Source: Manduca sexta (lineage: Eukaryota > Arthropoda > Insecta > Lepidoptera > Sphingidae). From it: a stretch of 64,000 bases of DNA. Below are positions 20,033-31,831 of the stretch, one piece after another. Made by a program: the position numbers and the translations under genes. The notes below the pieces were generated by a model, which saw only the letters and a program-made list of their open reading frames with translations, ran no database searches and was not told where the DNA came from. Every line of letters begins with the position of its first letter. The first letter of the stretch is position 1. The stretch covers positions 10,161,245-10,225,244 of the forward strand of contig NC_051119.1 of assembly GCF_014839805.1 (NCBI RefSeq), given 5' to 3'.

Positions 20033-20429
20033 AAAATCCGTATAAACAAAACATAGAATCAGTTCGTAGTTTAGTCATGAAATAAAAATTTATGCTATCA
20101 ACGCAATTTCAACCTTATTACATTAAAATATCTGTTCTCGTACATAAAATCCTAGTTGAATTGGGTATCTCCTGCGATCCTATAGGACGTCTCCTGAGAA
20201 AGCCGCGGAGATAATATTATACAGTTATAGCCTGAGCAGCAAAATAATAAACCCACTTTGAAGACGCCACTTTTGTTTTTTCGTATTAAAGTTAACGCTT
20301 TCAGTTCAAGAAATTAGTTCAATATTTTACTACAATACGAGTTCTTTTTTATGTTTTCGGTCAAGCTGTAGATGCTACTAATAATAAACTAAAGTTGTTG
20401 AAATAATTTAGTTTCATTACTTTACAAAG

Positions 20430-20757
20430 CAGATAGTCTAGTTGGGACTAGGTCTAGTTGGAACGGACTGCCGAGACGAATGTCCGCAGGTTCAAATCCC
20501 AAGGGCACACACCTTTGACTTTTCTAAAAATCATGTGTGTATTCTTTGTGAATTATCGTTCGCTTTAACGGTGAAGGAAAACATCGTGAGGAAACCTGCA
20601 CATCTGAGAAGTTCTTTATAGGAATTTCGAAGGTGTGTGTAGTCTACCAACCCGCACTAGCCCAGCGTGGTGGACTAAGGCCTAATCCCTCTCAGTAGTA
20701 AAGGAGGCCCGTGCTCAGCAGTGGGCAAGTATATAATACAGGGCTGATATTATTATT
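20430..20757 (+). mobile_element. Metulj-like SINE, near full length
   Basis: It has a tRNA-like A-box region (agtctagttgggactagg), partly duplicated here, and a B-box ggttcaaatccc. The body (gaaggaaaacatcgtgagga, actagcccagcgtggtgg) and terminal cagggctgatattattatta follow. Confidence 0.85.
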
Positions 20758-21032
20758 ATACTTTACAAAGACCTACGATTCGCAAATATACCTTAATAGA
20801 GCTCGAAACCTTACATTAAGAAATATCCCAAAGGAAATTCAAACGCGAACTCCATAAAATTACGACAGAATACACTTTAACCATTGTCCTTTCGGGATGA
20901 CCTTTATGGACCCAAGATTTAAAGATAATAAAAAAATGGTCAAGTGGTAGTAAAACTAGTGCAGGGGGTTCCGTAACATAACTTGTGCAAATCATTTATG
21001 TTATGGCGTCGTCCAATGGCAAAATAATAAAT

Positions 21033-21315
21033 AATAATATGAGCTGTATTATATACTGTCCCACTGTTGGGCACGGGCCTCCTCTACTACGGAGAGGGAT
21101 TAGGCCTTAGACTTCGACTTCACACCCTCAAAATTCCTATAGAGAACTTCTCAGGTATGTTGGTTTCCAAACGATGTTTTTCCTTCACCGTTAAAGCAAG
21201 CGATAATTCACAAATAATACACACATAATTATTTAGAAAAATCAGAGGTGTGTGCCCTTGGGATTTGAACCAGCGGACATCTCGGCAGTCCGTTCCACAA
21301 CAAATTAGGCTGTCG
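21033..21315 (-). mobile_element. Metulj-like SINE
   Basis: Reverse-complement copy with the 3' end at 21033 (gagctgtattatatactgtc) and the B-box near 21265 (gggatttgaaccagcgg). About 25 bp around the 'actaggccag' segment has been deleted. Confidence 0.8.
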
Positions 21316-21321
21316 CCGCTT

Positions 21322-21490
21322 CGTAATGGCAAAGGCTACATAATCTGATTCCTGTCGGCTTTCCTTTATGTAGAATTTATTTCTAATCTAATAATTATCA
21401 TTAGAACGAATTGCAAACCGCTTTTATGCATATTAATACTTATATGTTGTGTCGGGTTCCCTTTCGAAAAAGTTCACCTTTCGCCACCGG
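21322..21490. mobile_element. hAT-like MITE, CAGTGGCGAA family
   Basis: taatggcaaaggctacataa at the left and ttcacctttcgccaccgg at the right enclose the family body (cggctttccttt, cattagaacga, ttgtgtcgggttccctttcg). Confidence 0.6.
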
Positions 21491-21626
21491 TGACGTCACT
21501 CTGCAGTTTGCAACTAAATTGAGAATCCAAGTTAAAATTCGGTTTCAATGACTTGCATAATTTATTTCTAAGGTACATAAGACTTTATACTTAAGTAATT
21601 AAAGTATCGACTTAAGTAATTAAAGT

Positions 21627-21693
21627 ACCGGACATGCAATACAACTACGCCACCGACTGCCTCGGTGGCGTAGTTGTATTGCATGTCCGGTAC
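21627..21693. repeat. 32 bp perfect inverted repeat at a SINE 5' end
   Basis: gtaccggacatgcaatac.. on the left is the exact complement of ..gtattgcatgtccggtac on the right, with a loop of about 3-5 bases (ctgcc). The right arm is the normal head of the type-2 SINE; the left arm is an inverted copy of it. Confidence 0.9.
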
Positions 21694-21919
21694 AATAGCG
21701 CTCTGAGGTCCTGGGTTCGAATCCCGGGTCGGGCAAAGTGATATTTGGGTTTTTCTGCTCAGTATCAGCCCGGAGTCTGGAATTTGTGCCCGATATGGCG
21801 ATAGGCTCGCCCCCTATCACATCATGGGACGGAACATACTTGGCGAAAAGTGGGTGCCCTAGTTGCGCCTCTGCATACCCCTTCGGGGATAAATGCGTGA
21901 TGTTATGTATGTATGTAAT
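21658..21919 (+). mobile_element. Type-2 SINE, tRNA-derived, young copy
   Basis: It has an A-box-like ggtggcgtagttg and B-box gggttcgaatcccgggtcg. The body (cagtatcagcc, cgatatggcgataggctcgc, cataccccttcggggataaa) ends in a TATG microsatellite. It is nearly identical to 40876-41139, implying recent activity. Open frames across it on both strands are chance. Confidence 0.85.
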
Positions 21920-22376
21920 TAAAGTATATTTCCGTTTAATACCAAACACAATTTTGTGGTGAAGCCAATGTCAGTTCCTATACAGTATTTCCTTTACGTT
22001 CGAAAACAAACTTTATTATGTTTATGTTATAATACAGAACCCTAAAACCATTTGACATTAAAATAAAAGAATAAAAAAACAAGATCCATTGAAGTTTATT
22101 GATAAAATGGAAACATCAAGGGGCCTTGGGATTGTGACAGTTCGCCTAATTGGAGTGGTGTCCTTACTCCACAAAAGTATGAAAACGGCTTCCGTTTTTC
22201 CTTTGTAACTTTTCGATGAATTTTTCGGGCCGGATTAGACGGTTGTTACAATTTACATAATTATCCTTTGTGACTGCCGGTTGCTGTTCGTGTATTGTGT
22301 GTGATCTAGATTTACTTCTGTACAGCCGAGACAAAATAAGCTTCTAGTTTCCAGGTGCGGGAGTCCAACAACCACC

Positions 22377-22570
22377 TTTTTCATTGCTTTGAATGACGAG
22401 ACGAGCTTACCGTTCGCCTGATGGTAAGCGACACGACCGCCCATAAACATCAGAAACACCATCCAACACCTTGAATTACAAATTATTGTTTGGTATTCCA
22501 CTGCGTTCGCCATCTTAAGATATGAGATGTTAAATTGTATTATGTCCAGTACTAACACTGGCTGCAATTT
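22377..22570 (-). mobile_element. Family E retroelement fragment
   Basis: Reverse complement of the family 3' part: cattgctttgaatgacgaga, cgttcgcctgatggtaagcg, aattacaaattattgtttgg. The A-rich tail is at the left end (ttttt near 22377). Confidence 0.6.
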
Positions 22571-22639
22571 TCTTCAAATTGGAATATAACAGTGATTATA
22601 CACTGCTGCTTTGCGGCAGAAGTAGACATTGTGGTGGTA

Positions 22640-23235
22640 CCATCAGTCAACTTTCTTATTTACGAATGAGCCTTATCACTTAACAATACATATTTTTTAG
22701 TTAACCGTTCTACGTATTGGCCGTATAAAGGATTTTTTTTATTGAACAGGTTGTCGGAATAAAGGGTTGCGGAATGCTGATATTTTTATATTAATCCCTG
22801 TTTGTGCGGGATGAAGAACAGGTATTACTTTTTCAAAGGCAATTTAAATCATCGTATCAATTTTGTACAATGTCCCATTGATACGTGAGGCTATTCACTT
22901 CGAAATACAATGGGATTCATATTTCATGTCGGCAACGTCCAGAGACGAAAGCAGTGTCGTGATTGGGGCCCAATTGTGCGCTGAAACGTTGATACTTTTT
23001 TTTACAATCGACGACGTATTATATTCGTTATTTATTTACAAAAACGCTTTAAATGTTTGTGGGTAATACTTGTACAAATTACAAATTATTTCTTTTTACT
23101 TTTGCGTTTTGTGCAGTTGACAACTCTTTTAACCAAAGACAGTCAACGGAAGTGATAGCTTCCTGATGCGTTGCGTATAGATTATGGCGAATGAATTGAT
23201 CTCCTTTCAGTCATGTCTTGATTGCCGTTTCACCG
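22640..23235. other. Intergenic, nothing firm
   Basis: There is a possible decayed retroelement end at 22610-22690 (gcggcagaagtagacattg). The 67-codon frame at 22863-23066 has no recognisable motif or splice context. Confidence 0.35.
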
Positions 23236-23239
23236 GACT

Positions 23240-23375
23240 ATGAGAGTGAAAAAACAGAGAGTGCACTTGTGTATTGCGCACACTTGTGCACTTTAATATC
23301 TTCTGCGTACCTGGTTGATCTTCGTTGAAATTGGCCGCCGTGCCCGAAATTCGGCTAGGAGGGATTTATATGTAG
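23240..23375 (+). mobile_element. SINE-like fragment (type 3)
   Basis: It contains gagagtgcacttgtgtattg, aatatcttctgcgtacctgg and ggccgccgtgcccgaaattc, shared with 29260-29540 and 53578-53745. At those sites a tRNA-like head is also visible. Confidence 0.6.
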
Positions 23376-23905
23376 AATAAGATTTCTAGACACCCAAACA
23401 TCTGTTTTACTTCTAATGCCTAGATTCAGTTCTTTTAAAGCCATACTCATGATTATATGATGGTTTTGTTGTTTTTTATTAGTAGCGGAGATTACTTAAC
23501 ATTACAACACATTCTCTCGTTTAACAATCCATGAAAAAGGCATTATGTTAAAAGGAAACGGTCTTTTTGTTTACATTTAGTTTCCTTATCTAAATTAATC
23601 TAGTTTTATTTAACCTTTATTTTATACTTGCAGTTCATTTTCTATTCTTATTACACATAAAAGGATTAAACGTATTCAATAGAACGATGCCGCTCTTTTA
23701 GTTTTTGCACTGTAGATAAATTTATTCTTTATTTCGTGAAAATATTTGTTTATTTGTAAATAGAACAGAACAATATGCATATCCTGCACATCCTTTGTTT
23801 AGATACTGTGGAGGGATATAACGAAAAATGACGTTTCATTTCATCTAAACAGCTATTTTATGTAGAGAAAGATGAATGTTTTAAACTAAAGCGCAGTTTC
23901 TTTCA

Positions 23906-24104
23906 GGGGCGGCTTTAGGGGGAGGCGAACCGGCCAACCGCCCAAGGCCTTGCGCCTACGGGGGCCACGAGCGTGGTGCTTTGGAGGACTTTTTATACGA
24001 TTTTAAACAGTTAAAACCAGGGTACTTTCTTGCGCCGTCCAACGGGGCAACGCGTTGTGTATTTGATAACGTCTGGGGCCTCACGTCCACTAAGGCCGCC
24101 ACTG
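23906..24104. mobile_element. hAT-like MITE with perfect 8 bp target duplication
   Basis: It starts CAGGGGCGGCTTTAG and ends CTAAGGCCGCCACTG. It is flanked by gtttcttt on both sides (23898-23905 and 24105-24112). The length (199 bp), ends and 8 bp duplication are those of a non-autonomous hAT element. A second copy lies at 48255-48454. Confidence 0.9.
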
Positions 24105-24825
24105 GTTTCTTTATACATGTAACCTGGACGAGATGTCCAATTAAAATAAAAAATATGTGACTGCTAATTATTAAATATTTGGCTTTTGCTTCCAGTTCCA
24201 GTCGAGTGAAAACATTTTTTCCGGAATTAAAGTACCGCTTTATATTTTCTTAAGATAAAATGGAGACTATATTTTAAGTTAGACTTCTAGCATTACATCG
24301 GTGAAAGCTGCATTAAATTCACACAGTAGTTTTTGTGTGATGCGTTCGCAAACATAAAAACAGGCAGATAAAAATTCCAAAAACTTTTGTTAAACTTCTG
24401 TTGCTATAATAAAGATTCCCATATTAGTTTTTCTTCAATATCTATAATTTACAATTTTATTATATGTAAATACATGTGTGTAATAACTTGTCCCTACTGT
24501 AATAAACTCTGAATCCGCCCCTGTATGTTTTCATTATATATTCACACAACAAAAACATTTCCGAAATTATTGAGGTTGTATTCAAAATAACTTGTTGAAA
24601 CAGTAATTAAAATTAGTTTTCACGTTAAACATTTCATTACAAAAGTTAATACTTATTCCAAATTCTATAGATACTGCGGTATTTAACTTTCCCGTTTTGT
24701 TAACCCTACCTTTTGTTCAAGTTACAATGCCAGTGATAGCAAACCTTTTACGCACTTTTTTTACATTTTTCAATACTTTTGTAATAATTTCCTGTTGCAT
24801 TGCAATTTAGTTACTTTGTCGTTTT

Positions 24826-25140
24826 AGTCTAATGGGGTGTGGAACGGACTGTTGAGACGAATGTCCGCAGGTTCGAATTCCAAGAGCAGTGTACACCTTT
24901 GATTTTTCTAAAATGATGTGTGTAGTCTTTGTAAAATATCACTTGCTTTAACGTTGAAGGAAAACATCCCGAGAAAACCTGCGTATCTAAAAGTTCTCTT
25001 TAGGAATTTGAGGATGGGTGAAGTCTACCAATCCGCACTAGGCCGGCGTGATGAACTAAAGCCTAATCCCTCTCAGTAGTAGAGGAGGCCCGTGCCCAGC
25101 AGTGGGACAGTATATACAGGGCTGATATTACTATATTTTT
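24826..25140 (+). mobile_element. Metulj-like SINE, full length
   Basis: It runs from the tRNA-like head (gtctaatggggtgtggaacg; ggttcgaattcc) to cagggctgatattac, with moderate divergence. Confidence 0.85.
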
Positions 25141-26180
25141 ATTAAACGGCAAGATTGGTGATAAAATTAAGTCCTAAAACTTTTCTCAACATTTTTATCT
25201 TGCGGTATTGATTGTAGTTGGTAAGTATTTACAATCATAGTTGTTGTTTTATTTTGCATTCGCCAACGGTGCTATGTTTTACTGCTAAACGACTGAACAC
25301 TATAAAACTCTTGTGAGTATTTTATATTGTTTCTATCTATTGTTGACCATCTCTTTAATGCCTATGTTTTAGAGAAATAATAAAATTAGGTAAGTGATAC
25401 CATTTAGGTAATAAAAATATCATAGACTTGTAGTTGACTAAACAATGTCCACATAAAATCTATTAATTTATAAAAAATAATTAAATATTATAAAAAAAAG
25501 GCTCTAAAAGTTGTCTATCTGTATGTGATCGATTTTATCAAAATATACTGAACGGATTCTTGTACGATTTTTACTAAAAGATGGTGCAATTCTTGAGGAA
25601 TATTTAGATTAATAGTACATAACGGTTTTATGTTAATTGACTGAAATAGAACCATTAGTGTTGAAGTGGTTGCGTGGTTGTAAAAAATCACGCAGGTCGG
25701 GATTTACGCGGCAAAAACTTTGACTCACTGACTTCCACACGAGCGAAGCCGCGGGCACAGATTGTCACTAAATAGAAAAGATAACAAATATGTAGTTGAC
25801 AGTCCCTTTTACTATAATTAGATACTTAAAGCAATTATTCTTTGGAATAAAAGGAATATAAAAAAATCGGTGAGGTATTATTGGTAATCTATTTAATAAT
25901 TCAGACCGTCTGTCCGGCGTCTTAGAATCCGTATTGTAATACTATTTACGACGGTTCAGTTCCCGCATTGTGTGGTGGCGATAATCGTCTAGAATTTAAA
26001 TAATTTTCGGAAGTTTGCTCGCGTGTGGAGGGTAGTATAAAAACAATATTATCGTCGGCCATCTCCGGAAAATACGGCTTGCGGGCTCGGAATTTTGTTA
26101 GGGTATTAAAAATGGTTTTTTACATTGCATTTACGAAGTTTAGATCGCTATCAAGGTATTGTTCGGTATATATATCATAT
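25140..26180. other. Intergenic with one decayed repeat
   Basis: Positions ~25660-25765 (gcgtggttgtaaaaaatcac, ccacacgagcgaagccgcgg) are a repeat whose paralogue at 36050-36500 is split by a SINE. Similar cagtaaa/atcgattttatc motifs at 25530 suggest Helitron debris. Nothing else was recognised. Confidence 0.4.
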
Positions 26181-26368
26181 CGGCCTTGTATTATATACTG
26201 TCCCACTGCTGGGTACGGGCATCCTCTACTACTAAGAGGACTTAGTCCACCACATTAGCCTAGTGCGGATTGATAGACTTTCCACAACCTCAAAATTTCT
26301 ATAGAGAATTTCTCAGGCATGCAGGTTTTCTCACGATGTTTTCCTTCGCCGTTATAGCAAGCATTAAT

Positions 26369-26480
26369 CGTCATCATCAGCCGCAGGATGTCCACTGCTG
26401 AACATGGGCCTTCCACAAAGATTTTCAGATCGGTCTATTAGAAGCGGCCCGCATCCAGCGACCTACAACTTGCAACTTTT
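26369..26480 (-). pseudogene. LINE reverse-transcriptase tail
   Basis: The - strand reads RWMRAASNR, then KSLWKAHVQQWTSCG in the same order as the 47640 copy. It ends in the ATG/ATC-rich microsatellite (atcgtcatcatcag on +), which is typical of this LINE's 3' end. Frame breaks are present. Confidence 0.7.
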
Positions 26481-26510
26481 ACGCGATTTTAAGCAATAAT
26501 ATATACATAA

Positions 26511-27497
26511 CTAGCTTCCGTCCGCAGCTTCGCCCGCGTGGATTTCGGGTTTCAAAAATGGAGAAGGTGCTCAATTTGTCGGGATGTTTTTTTAATTTAT
26601 GGTGGTATGCAGGTGGTCCGATTGTCCGGTCAGGGTCTGATGATGGGATCCTGGTGAAATCGAAGGAACTTTTAACCATTAAGGTTGCACACGAAATGAC
26701 GGAAGCTTAAAAAATGGAGTAACTTCTCCCGTTTTCCCAACATTTTCCATCACTGCTATGCTCCTATTAATTGTAGCGTGATGAAAAGTATACTATAACC
26801 AGCTCAGGAGTATGAAAAATAATTGTACCAAGTTAAGTTAAAATCGGTCGAGTAGTTTTTGTTTCTATAACGGTTATACAGACAGACGGACAAAAATTTT
26901 ACTAATTGCATTTTTGGCATCAGTATCGATCCCTAATCACCCCCAGTTATTTTGGAAATATATTTCATGTACAGAATTGACCTCTCTACAGATTTATTAT
27001 AAGTATAGATATGCAAAAGTAGCTCAAAAATTGTCCATAACGAAAACATGCATTTTAAAGGAAAATAAAAGAAATAATATCGTGAAGCCAACCAAATAAC
27101 TAATGATATATTAAATTTTGTGACTGTTCAATTTAGTCGGGTCCGCGATATCACTTTTGTTGAGTTTCAGAACGCGACATTACATTATTATATTCTGTGC
27201 TCCAACGCACACTGCTTTGATGTTAGGAACACACCTACATTGCTTAGACAACAGTGAACTTTATACAATAGCAATAAAGCTCAAATTGACTCTACGTATT
27301 AGTTAGAAAACGTTTGTATGGGAAATAGAAAAATGCTGTTTTGAGGATTTTCCCGGCAATTATTCGAATTTTTCTCACCTTTTAAATCTTCCCTAGACCT
27401 CCACGAATAATTCAAGACCAAGATAAGATAAATCCGTTCAGCCGTTCTCGAGTTTTAGCGAGACTAACGAACAGCAATTGATTTTTATATATATAGA
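26511..27497 (-). mobile_element. Composite Helitron, copy 1
   Basis: On the - strand it starts TCTATATATATAAAAATCAA after an A. It ends gcgggcgaagctgcggac plus GGAAGCTAG before a T. It is 987 bp and nearly identical to copies at 29964, 45462, 54459 and 55450. A second Helitron 5' end (TCTATACTTATAATAAATC) lies inside it, about 490 bp from the outer end. No Rep/helicase is encoded. Confidence 0.88.
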
Positions 27498-27599
27498 TTT
27501 TAGAAAAGTCTGATCTGTGCCCTTGGGATTTGAACCTGAGGAAATTCGTCTCGGCAGTCCATTTCATACCCAACTAGGTTATCGCAGCTTATTTTTTTT

Positions 27600-28485
27600 T
27601 TCAGTACATAAGCCAGGAATCCATACAAGGTCTGAGAAAATTCTTTACGTGTTCGGAAAACACAATTTGTCCAGAAGAATATACGTCAATGTCCAAAATA
27701 AATTGGGTTTGTAATTTGCAAGAAAGTGTCTCGCTCATGCAACAGCCTTGTGGTGTGTGTTGCTCATGCAACTTGTTTTTGCAAGCGTTAGATATTCTCA
27801 GACCGCTTTTGGCTACCCAGATGACGTCAACAATTTATAATCTCTGTAATATTAATAGTCTTGGGCGAAGGTCATTACCCATCAGACCCTTTTTCGGGTA
27901 TGATCTAAAAAAAGATTACCCAAATAGTATTGGTATAGTCGGCAGGAGCTGTAGTTATGGGTGGTAGTCATTACTTATTCGGACACCCTTTGGTGGATAT
28001 GATTTCCTAAAAAAAGAGAACCCACATATTTGGTAGTCGGTAGAAACGGTTATATGATAACTGGATGTAGATACACAAAAAGGATCCAGTCCATAAAAAT
28101 GACTCTTTTGCAATAGTGAAGATTGAAGTTTAAATCGTATTTTTGTTCATTGATATTCTATTTTATATTTTGTTAATAAAAAGTTCAAATTAATATATTT
28201 TGATCAAGATGTTGTTACTAATGGATAATTTAGACCTTATAGACTAGAACTAAATTGGCATACTTGGCTCATTGTCGACCATACTGGGTTGGATCCTTTT
28301 TGCGTATCTACGTTCAATACTAAGGAAACTTTCATGAAATTGGCATAATTTCAGTCGAAACTGTTGATATTGGTCATAATCGTATTTCGTATGGACAGAT
28401 GAATAAGATCACACAATATAGGATAATACACACGGAACATCTTAAAATTTTATAAGTCCATTGGCATATAAATGTAGAAGCAAAC
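27600..28485. other. Intergenic, with a diverged internal duplication
   Basis: The segment 27840-27960 (gtcattacccatcag...gggtatgatctaaaaaaaga) is echoed at 27960-28070 (gtcattacttattcgg...ggatatgatttcctaaaaaa), so the units are about 110 bp. The open frame at 27689-27967 has no known motif. Confidence 0.4.
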
Positions 28486-28489
28486 AGTT

Positions 28490-28600
28490 GAATATTATTT
28501 TACGGATTTTATCGCGGTTTTTATATTACAATATTCTCCCGAGGTTTCGAAGACTTTGCAGCTTTCGTGGTCACGACTTTAGAAATTTATAATATAAAAT
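28490..28600 (-). repeat. Family G repeat
   Basis: Reverse complement of the conserved core: cgaggtttcgaagactttgc and agctttcgtggtcacg, with ttttacggattttatcgcgg upstream. Confidence 0.6.
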
Positions 28601-28621
28601 CTATATTTTTCTCGGACATCT

Positions 28622-28801
28622 GGGGCCTTATTCTCTATCCCGCACGTTATTTTGACAGTGTGTAACAAGCACGTAACACAACGCATCATGTTTAGGACTA
28701 TAGAAATTTGGCTTACAGAATACCATTCCACGCACATTTCTCGAAGATAACATGACACGGCCGCGTTACGTGTTTACACTATCATACAGAATGAGGGCCC
28801 T
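28622..28801. mobile_element. Possible terminal-inverted-repeat MITE
   Basis: CTGGGGCCTTATTCTCTAT at the left roughly mirrors ATACAGAATGAGGGCCCTG at the right, about 180 bp apart. Both sides carry cacgtaac/gttacgtg motifs. No clear target duplication was seen. Confidence 0.4.
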
Positions 28802-28844
28802 GTCTATTTTTAGCTACCATATTATGTAACCAACTGTGGCAAAG

Positions 28845-29000
28845 GGTCCATATAATCCGATTCCTGCCGGCTTCCCTTTTGTAATATATGTAAGCAAAGT
28901 ATAGAAATTAATTATATCATAAATAAATAATTAATATTTATAGCATAGTACCTATATTCTGTGTCGGCTTTCCTTTCAGAAAATTTCACCTTACGCCACT
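28845..29000. mobile_element. hAT-like MITE, CAGTGGCGAA family
   Basis: tgtggcaaagggtccatata and gccggcttcccttttgtaat at the left, ttcaccttacgccactg at the right. The interior taaataattaatatttatag matches the 10931 subfamily. Confidence 0.6.
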
Positions 29001-29257
29001 GGTAGCTACTGCTAGCAATCTAATCGCAGTAAGGAGTAGAATAAAAATGACGATTTTATAGATAAGTTACAGGATTTAACATTAGCGAACGTAGGCAATA
29101 AAACTTAACCAATAGATAGTTTTGACATTGAGAAAAGTTGGGACAATTTATGTGATTTTAGTGGAGATATTTCGAGGAGATAAGTGGTGTGTTGAGTTCC
29201 TTGGGTACCAAGTTAAACAATTTGTTTGTATTTATATTTCTCACCTCGTTGGCGTAG

Positions 29258-29545
29258 TTGTTATGCCATACGAGTACGACTAACACGCTGAGGTCTTGGA
29301 TTCGAATCCCGGGTTGAACTAAAAATAAAGGTAACTGTTTTTTTATTTTATTTTATTTATTTTCCATTTTAAAAATTACTCTGTATTGCCGTCTCGTTGG
29401 ACTGTTAGTGAAGGAACAAAGAGTGCACTTGTGTATTGCGCACACACCTGTGCACTATAATATCTTCTGCGTACTTGCGTACTTACTGCGATTTCCGTTG
29501 AGATTGGCCGCCGTGATCGAAATTCGGTTAAGAAGTAAATCAATT
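29258..29545 (+). mobile_element. Type-3 tRNA-derived SINE
   Basis: It has an A-box-like gttggcgtagttgttatgcc and B-box attcgaatcccgggtt. The body gtgcacttgtgtattgcgca, atatcttctgcgtacttgcg and ggccgccgtgatcg is shared with 23240 and 53578. A T-rich stretch separates head and body. Confidence 0.65.
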
Positions 29546-29963
29546 AAACTCTTACAATAATGTAGGAAATCCTACATAACAATTACCAAGAAAGTCCTCT
29601 ATAATCATAGTTCGAATTAATTGGTTTCGTGTTACCACAAATTACCTCGATATGTTTAATTACCCGCCATTTACGGGACGCCATTACTCTACTTATGACT
29701 AAACATTTGTAATTTTGAAGAGAAACTGTATTAGACAACTTTTAAAGGCAAATAGGAAGTGGGTGTTTTGATGGTGATCTTTATGGCCTATAAATATCAA
29801 TAAGCCTAGAAGAATTATTAGGAACTTGATTTGCTTTTGCGGCTTTAATTTCGTCGGATCCAAACCGCCAGCTACGAATAAATGAAGCTATTTTTTATAG
29901 CATATAGGCTTACGTTTGAACACAAAAGCTATGATTTCGATGTGTGACAAATCTATTCTAATA

Positions 29964-30949
29964 TCTATATATATAAAAATGAATTGCTGTTCGTTAGTCT
30001 CGCTAAAACTCGAGAACGGCTGAACGGATTTATCTTATCTTGGTCTTGAATTATTCGTGGAGGTCTAGGGAAGGTTTAAAAGGTGAGAAATATTCGAATA
30101 ATTGCCGGGAAAATCCTCAAAACAGCATTTTTCTATTTCCCATACAAACGTTTTCTAACTAATACGTAGAGTCAATTTGAGCTTTATTGCTATTGTATAA
30201 AGTCCACTGTTATCTAAGCAATGTAGGTGTGTTCCTAACATCAAAGCAGTGTGCGTTGGAGCACAGAATATAATAATGTAATGTCGCGTTCTGAAACTCA
30301 ACAAAAGTGATATCGCGGACCCGACTAAATTGAACAGTCACAAAATTTAATATATCATTAGTTATTTGGTTGGCTTCACGATATTATTTCTTTTGTTTTA
30401 CTTTAAAATGCATGTTTTCGTTATGGACAATTTTTGAGCTACTTTTGCATATCTATACTTATAATAAATCTGTAGAGAGGTCAATTCTGTACATGAAATA
30501 TATTTCCAAAATAACTGGGGGTGATTAGGGATCGATACTGATGCCAAAAATGCAATTAGTAAAATTTTTGTCTGTCTGTCTGTATAACCGTTATAGAAAC
30601 AAAAACTACTCGACGGATTTTAACTTAACTTGGTACAATTATTTTTCATACTCCTGAGCTGGTTATAGTATACTTTTCATCACGCTACAATTAATAGGAG
30701 CATAGCAGTGATGGAAAATGTTGGGAAAACGGGAGAAGTTACTCCATTTTTAAGCTTCCGTCATTTCGTGTGCAACCTTAATGGTTAAAAGTTCCTTCGA
30801 TTTCACCAGGATCCCATCATCAGACCCTGACCGGACAATCGGACCACCTGCATACCACCATAAATTAAAAAAACATCCCGACAAATTGAGCACCTACTCC
30901 ATTTTTGAAACCCGAAATCCACGCGGGCGAAGCTGCGGGCGGAAGCTAG
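29964..30949 (+). mobile_element. Composite Helitron, copy 2
   Basis: It starts TCTATATATATAAAAATGAA after an A at 29963 and ends GGAAGCTAG before a T at 30950. The second 5' end TCTATACTTATAATAAATC starts at 30452, also after an A. The 498 bp from there to the CTAG would be a complete Helitron by itself. It is opposite in orientation to copy 1, 2.5 kb away. Confidence 0.9.
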
Positions 30950-31830
30950 TTATAAATAAAAAAGTGTGTGAGTTTATTTGTTTATGGGAGGCTTATCTAT
31001 GGAACACTGAATCGATTTTGAAAATTCTTTCACTAATAGTAAGATACAGTATTCTTGAGTGCTGTAGGCACTATTTATCCTGGTAAATATATATACTGAA
31101 CAACATTTTCACGCGGGCGGAGTTACTGTCAAAAGCTATTATTTTTATAAATATTAAGTGACCTAATCCTTACGAATTATTATCAAAACGGTTCAGAGCG
31201 TTTCTAGTGAAAGAGTAACACACAGACGGAAAGTTACTTTCGCGTTTATAATATTAAGAGGGATATTCTGCCGGCTGAAAAGGAAAGTAATAAGGAAGGG
31301 TTTATTTAGGCGTCAAAAATTTCCATACAAAACATAGAAGCGGGCTCTCATGTGTATATTATATGCCATCAGTATATTTCTTACTAGTTTTTGCTTGCGA
31401 ATTGATAAATGGGTTGTTAATTGTTAAACATAACTTAATTGGACAAGACTTAAACGAATTTCACTATCACAATGACACAAAAACGTGACAATAAAGTTCA
31501 GCAAAAATTAATTCAACGGTTTATTGACCCACATGTTTTGGCAAGCGCTGCGTTCTGGTTACAAACGATGTTATTTGCTAGAGCGAGACGGGTATACGGA
31601 GTCGGAGCTTGTTGGACAAGGAAGGATATATAACAAAAAAGGAGCAGACAGCGTGACGTCAGATAACTCGGCTTCCAATTAAAAATACAGATATTCAAAC
31701 TTGCAAATACAGATCAATAGCACATAATAACAGAGTTTGTATATAAATGTTAAAGTTATTTTTAATAAACTAGTATAAGATTTCTCTTCTCATCTCCCAG
31801 AACGAGTTGACTTTTTAGTTGTATTATTCT
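30950..31830. other. Intergenic, Helitron debris only
   Basis: Around 31100-31260 (cgcgggcggagttactg, agtaacacacagacggaaag, gcgtttataatattaagagg) are fragments of a Helitron end. No gene or other repeat was recognised. Confidence 0.4.
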
Positions 31831-31831
31831 T

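Larger units (their letters stand above)
26185..27595 (-). mobile_element. Metulj-like SINE split by a LINE tail and a Helitron
   Basis: The 3' part (26185-26366) and the head with B-box (27499-27595; cttgggatttgaacctgagg) have the same orientation and complementary extents. Between them lie LINE sequence (26369-26480) and a 987 bp Helitron (26511-27497). A single SINE was therefore interrupted later. Confidence 0.75.

Noticed and set aside
21620..21962. 109- and 74-codon frames, repeated at 40893-41201 and 63591-63873
   Set aside because: They are translations of the type-2 SINE on both strands; recurrence reflects SINE copies.
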